Shown: positions 26,722 to 34,180 of the stretch, one piece after another
How positions within the stretch are numbered: the stretch's first letter is position 1
How the letters are laid out: every line of letters starts with the position of its first letter
DNA from: UBA5862 sp002408105
Lineage (GTDB): Bacteria; Pseudomonadota; Gammaproteobacteria; Pseudomonadales; UBA5862
Reading direction: 5' to 3'
Assembly: GCA_034189125.1 (NCBI GenBank)
Contig: JAXHVB010000111.1
Span: 6,236-70,235 of the forward strand
Length of the DNA: 64,000 bases
The notes under the pieces: model-generated
Databases searched by the model: none
What the model saw: the letters and a program-made list of their open reading frames with translations, nothing else
Told to the model about the DNA's origin: nothing
Made by a program: the position numbers and the translations under genes

Positions 26722-27243
26722 ATGAGCGTCGAAGCCGAATACTTGGACATGCCCGTGATGATCGCGGACCTTGAGCGCGAATCCCTCGCATTTTACGGGC
26801 ATTGTGCCAACCACGACTTTCGTCTGCAGCACTGCGCGCCCTGCGACCTGCTGCGGTATCCACCCACAACGGCCTGCCCCTGGTGCGGCAACCCAGAAGC
26901 AAACTGGCGCAGCGTTGAGCCCAAAGGCACCCTCTACTCGTATGGGGAGGTTCACCACGCCATTCAGCCAAGCTTCCGGGCCCACACACCGTACTTGCTG
27001 CTACTCGTGGAGCTGGACACGCAGCAAGGCGAACCCACCGAGCATGAAGCACTGCGTATCATGGGAAATTTGGCCGACGCGGACGGCAATCTGGCCACTC
27101 CCGACGTGGTCCGCTCAGTCGGCATTGGCTCGCGGTTGAAAATGGTCTTTCGCGACCTAGCCCCTGGGCTCGCCATGCCCCTTTGGACCCTGGATGAAGC
27201 GGCAGACCAACCGGCACACCCCTGGCGCTATCCCCAGGAATAG
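26722..27243 (+). CDS. DUF35 OB-fold protein with N-terminal zinc ribbon (partner of the thiolase-fold protein)
   Basis: 173 residues. A zinc ribbon is formed by C38, C41, C52 and C55 (CAPC ... CPWC), preceded by an amphipathic helix, then an OB fold (GTLYSYGEVHHAIQPSF, LKMVFRDL). In known complexes DUF35 proteins sit beside a thiolase-fold enzyme and help shape the acyl-CoA channel (archaeal HMG-CoA synthase complex, PhlACB, Ltp2-ChsH2 aldolase). The start has AAAGGAGA 7 bases upstream. Two-gene operon with the thiolase-fold gene. Confidence 0.9.
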   Translation: MSVEAEYLDMPVMIADLERESLAFYGHCANHDFRLQHCAPCDLLRYPPTTACPWCGNPEANWRSVEPKGTLYSYGEVHHAIQPSFRAHTPYLLLLVELDTQQGEPTEHEALRIMGNLADADGNLATPDVVRSVGIGSRLKMVFRDLAPGLAMPLWTLDEAADQPAHPWRYPQE

Positions 27244-27261
27244 CCCCGCAGCTTCGGGGCT
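27242..27261 (+). terminator. Hairpin directly after the DUF35 gene
   Basis: 7-bp stem agccccg / cggggct with a 6-nt loop overlapping the stop codon. There is no T-run, so termination may be weak or Rho-assisted. Confidence 0.4.
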
Positions 27262-27374
27262 CCAGCCACCGCCAAGCGGGGCGACTGACCCCGCCCTGCC
27301 CAGGTCGAGCGCCCACGACCTGCGGAACGGACCTGCCTGGGGTGGCGGTGCGAGGCACCCCGACCCATGGCATT

Positions 27375-28091
27375 CTAGCCGCACTTGGAATCGCCGCAGC
27401 TCAGGCAGGTCATGCACCCGTCCATCATGACGACCGCCTTGAAGTGGCACTTTCCGCACAGCTGGGCGTACTCGGGGAATGGGCTGTCGTCTGTACTCTC
27501 CTGGCTTGGCGCAGGCATCAACTGAAAGTCCTGACGCTTTTCCTCGATCAGCTGCCGCTGGTGGGCATCGAGTTCGGGGGCCTGCAGCATGCCGATCGCA
27601 ATCAGGTGTTGCTCGATGACATCGCCGATTTCCGCCACCAGAGAAGGGACATATTTACCGCCCTTCTTCCAGTACCCGCCCCGAGGATCAAACACCGAAT
27701 GCAGCTCTTCGACCAGAAAGGTCACATCACCGCCTTTGCGAAACACCGCTGAGATAATCCTTGTCAGTGCGACAATCCATTGAAAGTGTTCCATGTTCTT
27801 CGAATTGATGAAGACCTCAAAGGGCCGACGCAACTCGTGTTCGGTGCCTGGGTTCAATATGATGTCATTGATGGTGATGTACAGGGCATGCTCTGACACA
27901 TGTTCCGGCGTTCGCACCTTATAGGTCGATCCCTGCAGAACGCTGGGGCGCTTGACGCTCTCGTGCATCTGCACAACTTTGGATTTGGAGGCAGCGGGCT
28001 TCTGGACCTCGGTGTCGACCGCAGTGGACTGTGCTGCTTCCGCTTTCACAACCTCGTAGCCAACGATTTTTTCTGTGATTTTGGTGCTCAC
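27375..28091 (-). CDS. nrdJb: Class II ribonucleotide reductase, C-terminal subunit (NrdJb)
   Basis: 238 residues. It corresponds to the C-terminal part of an unsplit NrdJ: a TSCPD domain (SEHALYITINDIILN ... LVEELHSVFDP) and a C-terminal cysteine-rich zinc/redox tail with the pairs CGKC, CMTC and CGDSKC. A GTG start at 28091 is decided by GGGAG 7 bases upstream; the frame continues upstream but overlaps the intergenic spacer. It lies 46 bp after nrdJa on the same strand. Together they reduce ribonucleotides using adenosylcobalamin and are oxygen-independent. The split form is known from Pseudomonas aeruginosa. Confidence 0.92.
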   Translation of the reverse strand: MSTKITEKIVGYEVVKAEAAQSTAVDTEVQKPAASKSKVVQMHESVKRPSVLQGSTYKVRTPEHVSEHALYITINDIILNPGTEHELRRPFEVFINSKNMEHFQWIVALTRIISAVFRKGGDVTFLVEELHSVFDPRGGYWKKGGKYVPSLVAEIGDVIEQHLIAIGMLQAPELDAHQRQLIEEKRQDFQLMPAPSQESTDDSPFPEYAQLCGKCHFKAVVMMDGCMTCLSCGDSKCG

Positions 28092-28137
28092 GGTGAAGCT
28101 CCCTGTTGTATGGGTGGATGCGTCGGGCGCCCTGCGT

Positions 28138-30297
28138 CTAAAACTTGCCGTAGTAGCCTTCCTTGAGGGCATCAAACAAGTTGGCGGCGGTGTGCAGCTC
28201 GCCCTCATACTCCACTTCTTCGTTGCCCCTGACTTCCACCACGCTCCCATCGGCGAGGGTGAAACGGTAGGTGGTGTTGGCCAGGTCAGTGTCCTTCACC
28301 AGCACCCCCTGGAACGCCTCAGGATTGAAGCGAAAGGTCGTGCAACCTTTGAGCCCTGCACCGTACGCATCGGTGTAGAGGCCCTTGAATGCGTCGAACG
28401 GAAAGTCCGTTGGCACATTGACCGTTTTGGAGATGGACGAATCAATCCAGCGCTGGGCGGCGGCCTGAATGGCCACGTGTTCGCTGGGCTGGATGTCATC
28501 GGTGGTCACAAAATACTCGGGAAGCTGTTCCGCCGGCTTCTCTGCATCCGGCATGGCTGCGGCATTGATGAGTGCGCGGTAGGCCAGCAGCTCAAACGAA
28601 TACACCGAGACCTTTTCCTTGGTCTTGCGCCCCTCGCGAATGACATTGCGTGAATAGTGGTGGGCAAAGCTTGGCTCGATGCCATTGCTGGCGTTGTTGG
28701 CAAGCGACAAGGAAATCGTACCGGTCGGCGCAATCGAGCTGTGGTGGGTGAATCGGCACCCCACAGCAGCGATTTCGTCGACCAGCGCTGGATCGGCTTC
28801 GGCAACGCGCTGCATGTACCGACTGTACTTGGCGTGCAACACTCGCCCCGGGACCAGATCCCCCACTGCGTAGCCATCCTGGGCTATTTCGGGCCGCTTG
28901 CGCAGCATTTCTCCGGTCACTGTAAACAATTCGTTCATGATGGGCGCGGGGCCTTTCTCACGCGCCAGGTCGAGGCCAGTCCGCCACCCGGTGAGCGCCA
29001 GTTCACGACTCACGTCCTCGGTGAATGCGACCGACTCGGACGACCCATAACGCATTCTCAACATTGTCAGGGTAGAACCAAGCCCCAGATAACCCATGCC
29101 ATGGCGGCGCTTGCTGATAATTTCATGGCGTTGCTGGTCCAGAGGCAAGCCATTGATCTCGACCACGTTGTCGAGCATCCGGGTAAAGACCGAAACCGCT
29201 TCGCGAAACCGCGCCCAATCGAACCGTGCGTGTTCGGTGAAGGGCTCCAATACAAACTTGGTGAGGTTCACTGACCCCAAAAGGCAAGACCCATAGGGTG
29301 GCAGCGGCTGCTCGCCACAGGGGTTGGTGGCGCGAATGTTCTCGCAGTACCAGTTGTTGTTCATGGCATTGACCTTGTCGATCAGGACAAAGCCAGGCTC
29401 AGCGAAATCATAGGTTGCATGCATGATTTCGTCCCACAGCTCGCGTGCCGGCAGGCTGCGGTACACCTTGCATGCCACCAGGCCTTCATCGTTGACCACC
29501 AGCCCTTCGTGGGTCGGCCACTCCAGCCACAATACCCCTGGGTGGCTGTTCAAATCGGCGCCGAACTCACTGACTTCTTCCTGTCGAATCGGGAACGCCA
29601 GCGGCCATTCGGCGTTGGACTGTACCGCGCGCATAAAGTCATCTGTGATCAGCAGCGAGAGGTTGAACTGGCGCAAGCGACCGTCTTCTCGCTTCGCCTG
29701 GATGAACTCGAGCACGTCTGGATGGCGCACGTCGAACGTGGCCATCTGTGCCCCTCGGCGCCCACCAGCCGATGAAATGGTGAAGCACATGCGGTCGTAG
29801 ATGTCCATGAACGAAAGCGGCCCCGACGTGTGGGCGCCGGCCCCAGAGACATAGGCACCGCGCGGACGCAGCGTAGAAAAGTCGTACCCGATCCCACACC
29901 CCGCTTTCAAAGTGAGGCCGGCCTCATGGACCTTCGCCAAAATGTTGTCCATGGAGTCTTGAACGGTTCCAGAAACCGTACAGTTGATGGTCGAGGTGGC
30001 TGGTTTGTATGCCCAGGCGCCGGCATTTGACATGATGCGACCGGCGGGAATGCACCCTTGGCGCAGCGCCCACAGAAAGCGCTCCCGCCAGTGGTCAACT
30101 TGTTCGGCATCTGCTTCCACTTCAGCCAACGCCGCGGCCACCCGTTGGTAAGTGCCATCAACATCCAGGTCAACGACAGTGCCGTTCTTTTGCTTGAGGC
30201 GGTACTTTTTGTCCCAAATGTCGTGGGACGCGTCCTGCATGGGGATTTCCATTGCCGCTGGGGTGGTTGCGGATACGGCCGATAGCGTGGTGCTCAT
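28138..30297 (-). CDS. nrdJa: Class II (adenosylcobalamin-dependent) ribonucleotide reductase, catalytic subunit (NrdJa)
   Basis: 719 residues. The ten-stranded barrel is recognised by INCTVSGTVQDSM (redox Cys), GCGIGYDFSTLRPRGA, NPCGEQPLPPYGSCLLG (thiyl-radical Cys with the C-x-E motif) and the end of the finger loop APTGTISLSLANNASNG. Start at 30297, with AGGA 8 bases upstream; a longer frame extends into the regulatory region. The cysteines used by the C-terminal swinging tail are in the separate NrdJb. The upstream region carries two NrdR-type boxes, so the operon is expected to be repressed when dATP is abundant. Confidence 0.94.
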   Translation of the reverse strand: MSTTLSAVSATTPAAMEIPMQDASHDIWDKKYRLKQKNGTVVDLDVDGTYQRVAAALAEVEADAEQVDHWRERFLWALRQGCIPAGRIMSNAGAWAYKPATSTINCTVSGTVQDSMDNILAKVHEAGLTLKAGCGIGYDFSTLRPRGAYVSGAGAHTSGPLSFMDIYDRMCFTISSAGGRRGAQMATFDVRHPDVLEFIQAKREDGRLRQFNLSLLITDDFMRAVQSNAEWPLAFPIRQEEVSEFGADLNSHPGVLWLEWPTHEGLVVNDEGLVACKVYRSLPARELWDEIMHATYDFAEPGFVLIDKVNAMNNNWYCENIRATNPCGEQPLPPYGSCLLGSVNLTKFVLEPFTEHARFDWARFREAVSVFTRMLDNVVEINGLPLDQQRHEIISKRRHGMGYLGLGSTLTMLRMRYGSSESVAFTEDVSRELALTGWRTGLDLAREKGPAPIMNELFTVTGEMLRKRPEIAQDGYAVGDLVPGRVLHAKYSRYMQRVAEADPALVDEIAAVGCRFTHHSSIAPTGTISLSLANNASNGIEPSFAHHYSRNVIREGRKTKEKVSVYSFELLAYRALINAAAMPDAEKPAEQLPEYFVTTDDIQPSEHVAIQAAAQRWIDSSISKTVNVPTDFPFDAFKGLYTDAYGAGLKGCTTFRFNPEAFQGVLVKDTDLANTTYRFTLADGSVVEVRGNEEVEYEGELHTAANLFDALKEGYYGKF

Positions 30298-30454
30298 GGG
30301 GTCATCCTTTGCTGTTTTTCGCTGGCGGTTGGACGCAACAAACCGGCCGGCGATGCCGGTTTGCACAGATGCAATGGCTGTACGCATGCAAGGTTCGGCG
30401 CCTCGGATCAAGGGGCCCGCCGATGGATTCACCTTACTACAGATCCAAAACGAA

Positions 30455-30501
30455 ATACCACATGCTGTGCTACTTTTTTTTTATAACACTATATATAGTG
30501 C
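30455..30501 (-). promoter_or_regulatory. Tandem NrdR boxes upstream of nrdJa
   Basis: The downstream-strand box acactatatatagtgc (30486-30501) contains a perfect 14-bp palindrome and fits the NrdR consensus very well. A weaker box, ataccacatgctgtgc (30455-30470), shares 10 of 16 positions and begins exactly 31 bp away, the three-helix-turn spacing known for NrdR box pairs. The palindrome overlaps the most likely -10 element for nrdJ (TATATA or TATAAA on the minus strand), consistent with repression. Confidence 0.8.
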
Positions 30502-30590
30502 TTTTCTGGAGCGCACCGAAGTCCCGCGTCAAACCACCAAGCGCCTCACTGTGGTGCGTATCAGGGCGCGGCGGGCATTGCACCCGCCCG

Positions 30591-30642
30591 GCCATGCCGG
30601 TAGATTGGCGCGCCTACAAGCGTGCCAATCTACCGGCATGGC
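30591..30642. repeat. Perfect 19-bp inverted repeat (long hairpin)
   Basis: Arms gccatgccggtagattggc (30591-30609) and its exact reverse complement (30624-30642) enclose 14 bp. Two further pairs plus one G-T pair can extend the stem to 22 bp with an 8-nt loop. No T-run follows on either strand. It lies between the NrdR region and the flavin reductase-like gene. It is far longer than expected by chance and is not part of a terminator I recognise. Confidence 0.95.
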
Positions 30643-30704
30643 TCGCGCAGGCCTTTCACACCCTGAACCCCTGGTTGAACGATGCCATCACCACCGCGGA
30701 CTGA
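30594..30704 (+). CDS. Possible small protein of 36 residues overlapping the long hairpin
   Basis: An ATG inside the left arm of the inverted repeat opens a frame MPVDWRAYKRANLPAWLAQA... that overlaps the start of the next gene by 23 bp. It is rich in Trp (3 of 36) and Ala. There is no clear ribosome binding site, and the start codon would be buried in the hairpin. It could be a real small protein, a leader peptide coupled to the reductase gene, or an accidental frame. I do not recognise a family. Confidence 0.25.
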   Translation: MPVDWRAYKRANLPAWLAQAFHTLNPWLNDAITTAD

Positions 30705-31431
30705 AGCTGCCAGCACCAGCTGCCGATGCGAATGCAGCGTGCTGTCCCGTGAAACCCTCTCGGGCGGTGTCCTGCGCATTCGCCTGGCCCTGCCCCAACC
30801 TGCGTCCGTGGCGTTCGCGGCAGGGCAGTACCTGGTGGTCCATGCCGCCGACGGCGCTGCTGCAGCCTACTCCATCGCCAGCCCGCCACAGACCGCCGAT
30901 TCGGTGATCGAGCTGCATGTGGGGCCACGGGGTCTCGACAGCGGCAACCTGGACCTGCTCATCACCTCGGGCGACCGGCTGGACATCAGCCTGCCCTACG
31001 GCCGGTGCGCGCTGCAGGCGCCACCGACACAACCCACCCTGTTCGTCGCCGCGAGCACTGGCTTTGCGCAGATGAAAAGCATGCTCGAATTCTGTTTCGA
31101 TGCGGGTTTGCAAGCGCCCCTCTACCTCTACTGGGGAGGAACCAGCGCGCAGGACCTCTACCTCCAGCACCTCCCCGAAGCTTGGTCGGCAGCGGTACCG
31201 GACTTTCACTTTATTCCCGTGGTGAGTGGTGCCGAACCCAACTGGACAGGGCGCACTGGAATGCTGCACAGTGCGATTCGGGCGGATTTTTCAAGCCTGG
31301 CAGGCTGTGGCCTCTACCTCAGTGGTTCACCGCAAATGGTGTACGGCACAGTGGACGGTCTCGGTGGCCTCGGGCTTGCCGAGGCCGACATCCACGCGGA
31401 CGTGTTCGATTACGCCCCTCGGGACTCCTGA
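30682..31431 (+). CDS. Flavin reductase-like FAD/NAD(P)-binding oxidoreductase
   Basis: 249 residues, ferredoxin-NADP reductase superfamily without an Fe-S domain. FAD-binding barrel: FAAGQYLVVHAADGAAAAYSIASPP contains the family R-x-Y-S-x-x-like site in the altered form AAYSIA (Arg replaced by Ala). NAD(P) domain: LFVAASTGFAQMKSMLEF and YLSGSPQMVYGTVDGL. It resembles Fre/LuxG NAD(P)H-flavin reductases and the reductase part of CDP-6-deoxyglucoseen reductases. Start at 30682 has only a weak ribosome binding site. Lies alone, divergent from nrdJ; supply of reduced flavin or of electrons for B12/RNR reactivation would be speculation. Confidence 0.82.
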   Translation: MPSPPRTEAASTSCRCECSVLSRETLSGGVLRIRLALPQPASVAFAAGQYLVVHAADGAAAAYSIASPPQTADSVIELHVGPRGLDSGNLDLLITSGDRLDISLPYGRCALQAPPTQPTLFVAASTGFAQMKSMLEFCFDAGLQAPLYLYWGGTSAQDLYLQHLPEAWSAAVPDFHFIPVVSGAEPNWTGRTGMLHSAIRADFSSLAGCGLYLSGSPQMVYGTVDGLGGLGLAEADIHADVFDYAPRDS

Positions 31432-31485
31432 GCGCCAGCACCCAGGTACGGGATCAACCGAATTGCAAATTGGAGACCTCGTCAC

Positions 31486-32151
31486 CTACCGGTAGCGGGT
31501 CGGGTCCTGCACACCGGCATCGGTAAAACCTATAGCGCGCAAGCGACAGCTGTCACAGCGGCCACAGGCACGGCCTTGATCATCCGCCGTGTAGCAGGAC
31601 ACGGTTTCTCCGTAGTCCACCCCCAACTCCGTGCCGCGCTGAATGATCTCCGCTTTGGTCAGGTGTAGAAGCGGTGCTTCGACGCGGGGACCTGCACCGT
31701 CCACCCCTGCCCGCGTCCCGCAATCGATCAACTGCTGAAAGGCGTGCACGAATTCCGGCCGACAGTCGGGGTAACCTGAGTAGTCAACGGCATTGATGCC
31801 AAGAAAAATCGCCCGAGCACCAAGCACCTCCGCCCAAGCCAGGGCGTGGGCCAAGAACAGGATGTTGCGGGCCGGCACATAGGTCACTGGGATGCCAGCG
31901 CTGGGCGCCTCGGGCACTGCGATGGAGGGGTCGGTCAAGGCCGACCCCCCAAAGCCACCGAGATCGATTCGCAACACCCGGTGTTCAACTGCCCCGAGGC
32001 GCAGTGCCACCCTCCTTGCGGCATCCAACTCGGCCGCGTGGCGCTGGCCGTAGTCGAAGCTCAACGCGTAGCAGCGGTACCCTTGTACCTGTGCCATCGC
32101 CAAGACGGTGGCCGAGTCCAATCCACCGGACACCATCACCACAGCGCTCAT
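31486..32151 (-). CDS. queC: 7-cyano-7-deazaguanine (preQ0) synthase
   Basis: 221 residues. ATP-dependent conversion of 7-carboxy-7-deazaguanine to preQ0. PP-loop motif SGGLDSATVLAMAQ at the N-terminus; zinc-binding cysteines near the C-terminus in SCYTADDQGRACGRCDSC. ATG at 32151 chosen because the PP loop begins right after it. It follows queE by 17 bp. Supplies the precursor used by tgt/queA at 11-13 kb. Its convergent neighbour is the flavin reductase-like gene. Confidence 0.96.
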   Translation of the reverse strand: MSAVVMVSGGLDSATVLAMAQVQGYRCYALSFDYGQRHAAELDAARRVALRLGAVEHRVLRIDLGGFGGSALTDPSIAVPEAPSAGIPVTYVPARNILFLAHALAWAEVLGARAIFLGINAVDYSGYPDCRPEFVHAFQQLIDCGTRAGVDGAGPRVEAPLLHLTKAEIIQRGTELGVDYGETVSCYTADDQGRACGRCDSCRLRAIGFTDAGVQDPTRYR

Positions 32152-32168
32152 TGGGTTGCCACCCTCGC

Positions 32169-32819
32169 TCACCGGCCCTGCACCTCGCCCCAGAGCAACT
32201 TGTGCAACTGCAGTTGCAGGCGCGCTCGCAGCCCGTCGGCAACCATCCATCCCGCGAGCTCCCTGGGCTCTAGTGCTTGCCAGACAGGGGAAAGCAGCAC
32301 TGCTCCCACCCGATCAGACAACCTCCAGCGGTCCATTTGGAACCGTGCCCAATCGTAGTCCTGGCGGTCAGAGACCACGAACTTGACTTGGTCTTTCTGG
32401 GTCAGCACATCCATGTTTTCCCAGTGATTGCGGTGACTTTCCCCACTCCCGGGCGTTTTGAGGTCCATGACGATGCTGACCCGGGGGTCAATGTCCGCGC
32501 ATGGCAGCGCCCCGCTGGTTTCCAGAGACACCCGATACCCATGGTCACAGAGGGCCCGCAACAACCCGCGGCAGCTGGGCTGGGCCAATGGCTCCCCTCC
32601 CGTCACACAGACATACTCGGTCGGGTGGCGGGCAACGTCAGCAACAACGGCATTCAGGTCTCGGTGGTTGCCACCCGAAAAAGCATAAGCCGTGTCGCAA
32701 TAGGTGCAGCGGAGCGGACACCCTGTCAGGCGCACAAACACCGTGGGACAGCCAGCCGATAGGCTTTCACCCTGGAGTGAAAAAAAAACCTCGGTGACCC
32801 GCACACGGCCGGTGATCAT
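32169..32819 (-). CDS. queE: 7-carboxy-7-deazaguanine synthase (radical SAM)
   Basis: 216 residues. Radical SAM [4Fe-4S] motif C-x3-C-x2-C in GCPLRCTYCDTAYAF, with FFSLQGES before it and VTGGEPLAQ after, all typical of QueE. Converts 6-carboxytetrahydropterin to CDG. The start at 32819 begins MITGRVRVTEVFFSLQ; a T9 run on the coding strand covers codons 10-13. It begins 19 bp after the cpoB stop codon, as in the Pseudomonas order pal-cpoB-queE-queC. Confidence 0.95.
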   Translation of the reverse strand: MITGRVRVTEVFFSLQGESLSAGCPTVFVRLTGCPLRCTYCDTAYAFSGGNHRDLNAVVADVARHPTEYVCVTGGEPLAQPSCRGLLRALCDHGYRVSLETSGALPCADIDPRVSIVMDLKTPGSGESHRNHWENMDVLTQKDQVKFVVSDRQDYDWARFQMDRWRLSDRVGAVLLSPVWQALEPRELAGWMVADGLRARLQLQLHKLLWGEVQGR

Positions 32820-32838
32820 ACCCAGGGTGCTTGCCTCG

Positions 32839-33558
32839 TCAGCGTAGGTTGCGAAGGTACAACGCCGCCAACCGTGCGGCAGAATGGTCCGGGTAAATTT
32901 GCTGGGTTTTCTCCAGCACGGTCCGGGCCTGCTCGGCATCGCCCATCTTGTGGTAGGTCACGCCCAGTTTGTACATGGAGTCGGCGGTCTTGTTGTGGTC
33001 GGGAAATTCTGTGATCACCTGGGTGAAGGCGTCACGTGCAGCTTCAAGGTCGGACTCCAGCAGGTACAGCTCGCCCAGCCAGTAATAAGCGTTGGCGCTA
33101 AAGGAACCCCGTGGGAAGCGGTTGAGGAACACCAAGAAGCCCTGCTTCGCGGCTTCAAAGTCCCGCGCCCGGACCTTCTCGTACGCCGCCTGATAATGGG
33201 CCGCCTCATCCGCCGACGAATCGGGCGCGGCAGCATCCGTCGGTGGCTCCGCCCGGGTCACAAGCGCTGGTGCCGAAGGGGCTTGCTGTGTCACTGGGAC
33301 CTGCGCGTCTTCGAGCCGGTTCAGCCGACGGTCGAGGTCCAGGTAGTGGTCGCGCTGACGGCTCTTGAGCAAATCGATTTCGTGCGCCTGCTCCTCGACC
33401 TGGCCGCGAAGGGTCAACACTTCGGACTGCAACTGCTGCAATTGAAACAGCAGCTCTGCACCCACCCCCCCTGCACCAGCGGCAGGAGTGGGTGCCTCGG
33501 CAACCGCGAATGGGGTTGCGAGCAGTACCGCCAGTCCGAATCCGCGCGCGATGCGCAT
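32839..33558 (-). CDS. cpoB: Cell division coordinator CpoB (YbgF)
   Basis: 239 residues. Signal peptide ending near AVAEA; an N-terminal trimerising coiled coil (LFQLQQLQSEVLTLRGQVEEQ, in part) follows, then a Pro/Ala linker and three TPR-like repeats (YYWLGELYLLESDLEAA, MYKLGVTYHKMGDAEQA). Periplasmic protein that coordinates PBP1B with the Tol system during constriction. The start overlaps the pal stop as TGATG, indicating translational coupling. Confidence 0.93.
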   Translation of the reverse strand: MRIARGFGLAVLLATPFAVAEAPTPAAGAGGVGAELLFQLQQLQSEVLTLRGQVEEQAHEIDLLKSRQRDHYLDLDRRLNRLEDAQVPVTQQAPSAPALVTRAEPPTDAAAPDSSADEAAHYQAAYEKVRARDFEAAKQGFLVFLNRFPRGSFSANAYYWLGELYLLESDLEAARDAFTQVITEFPDHNKTADSMYKLGVTYHKMGDAEQARTVLEKTQQIYPDHSAARLAALYLRNLR

Positions 33559-34139
33559 CAGTATTTCAGCTCCACGCGGCGGTTCTCTTCCCAGGCCGCT
33601 TCGGTGTGCGACGGATTGGCAGGCCGTTCCTCGCCATAGCTGACCACCCGTATGCGGCTGGCCGGCACCCCTTCCAGAAGCAACAGGTTGCGCACCGCTT
33701 TCGCACGGCGCTCGCCGAGCGCGAGGTTGTACTCACGGGTACCGCGCTCGTCGGTGTGCCCCTCAAGCAACAGGGTTTGGGTCGGGTTTGCAATCAGGTA
33801 CCGGGCGTGTGCGAGCACCAGGTCACGAAACTCCGGCTGCAGGTTGTCGTCATCGAAACCAAAGTACACCAGGGTGCCAAGCTCGGACAGATCGGGCAGG
33901 GTTGCGCTGCTGATGGCACCGTCGTCGCCAACCCCGAAACTTTCCGCACCAGCCCGGTCAGCTTCCTGTCCCGCAGCGCCGCTCTGATCGGCACCCTGCA
34001 TGCCCTGGGCCTCAACTGCAGGCGGTAGCTGGTCTGTATCGGGTTCCGGCGCAACGCCACCGCGGCTTCCACAGCCTGCCAGCAGCGCAAACACGAGCGA
34101 TAGGAACAGCGTGCGCAAAGGCGCGGTCATGGGCATCAT
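33558..34139 (-). CDS. pal: Peptidoglycan-associated lipoprotein Pal
   Basis: 193 residues. Lipoprotein signal peptide with lipobox LLAGC and acylated Cys23. A disordered linker follows, then the OmpA-like peptidoglycan-binding domain with LLLEGHTDERGTREYNLALG and ERRAKAVRNLLLLEGV. Anchored in the outer membrane, it binds diaminopimelate of peptidoglycan and TolB. A strong ribosome binding site (GGAGGAG) precedes the ATG. Fourth gene of tolQRAB-pal-cpoB. Confidence 0.96.
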   Translation of the reverse strand: MMPMTAPLRTLFLSLVFALLAGCGSRGGVAPEPDTDQLPPAVEAQGMQGADQSGAAGQEADRAGAESFGVGDDGAISSATLPDLSELGTLVYFGFDDDNLQPEFRDLVLAHARYLIANPTQTLLLEGHTDERGTREYNLALGERRAKAVRNLLLLEGVPASRIRVVSYGEERPANPSHTEAAWEENRRVELKY

Positions 34140-34180
34140 CGGACTCCTCCGGGTTGTGGTCTGTTGGTCAAGCGTGACGG

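Larger units (their letters stand above)
30298..30681. other. Divergent control region between nrdJa and the flavin reductase-like gene
   Basis: 384 bp. Contents: a nrdJ leader of about 150 nt with a stem-loop (aaaccggc / gccggttt around 30339-30361); two NrdR-type boxes at 30455-30501, overlapping AT-rich -10-like sequences; a T9 run at 30474-30482; and a 19-bp perfect inverted repeat at 30591-30642. I looked for a cobalamin riboswitch in the leader because the enzyme needs B12, and saw no convincing B12 box. Confidence 0.6.

Noticed and set aside
30298..30455. Cobalamin riboswitch upstream of nrdJa
   Set aside because: I searched the leader for a B12 box and the typical junction layout and found neither; only a simple stem-loop is seen.
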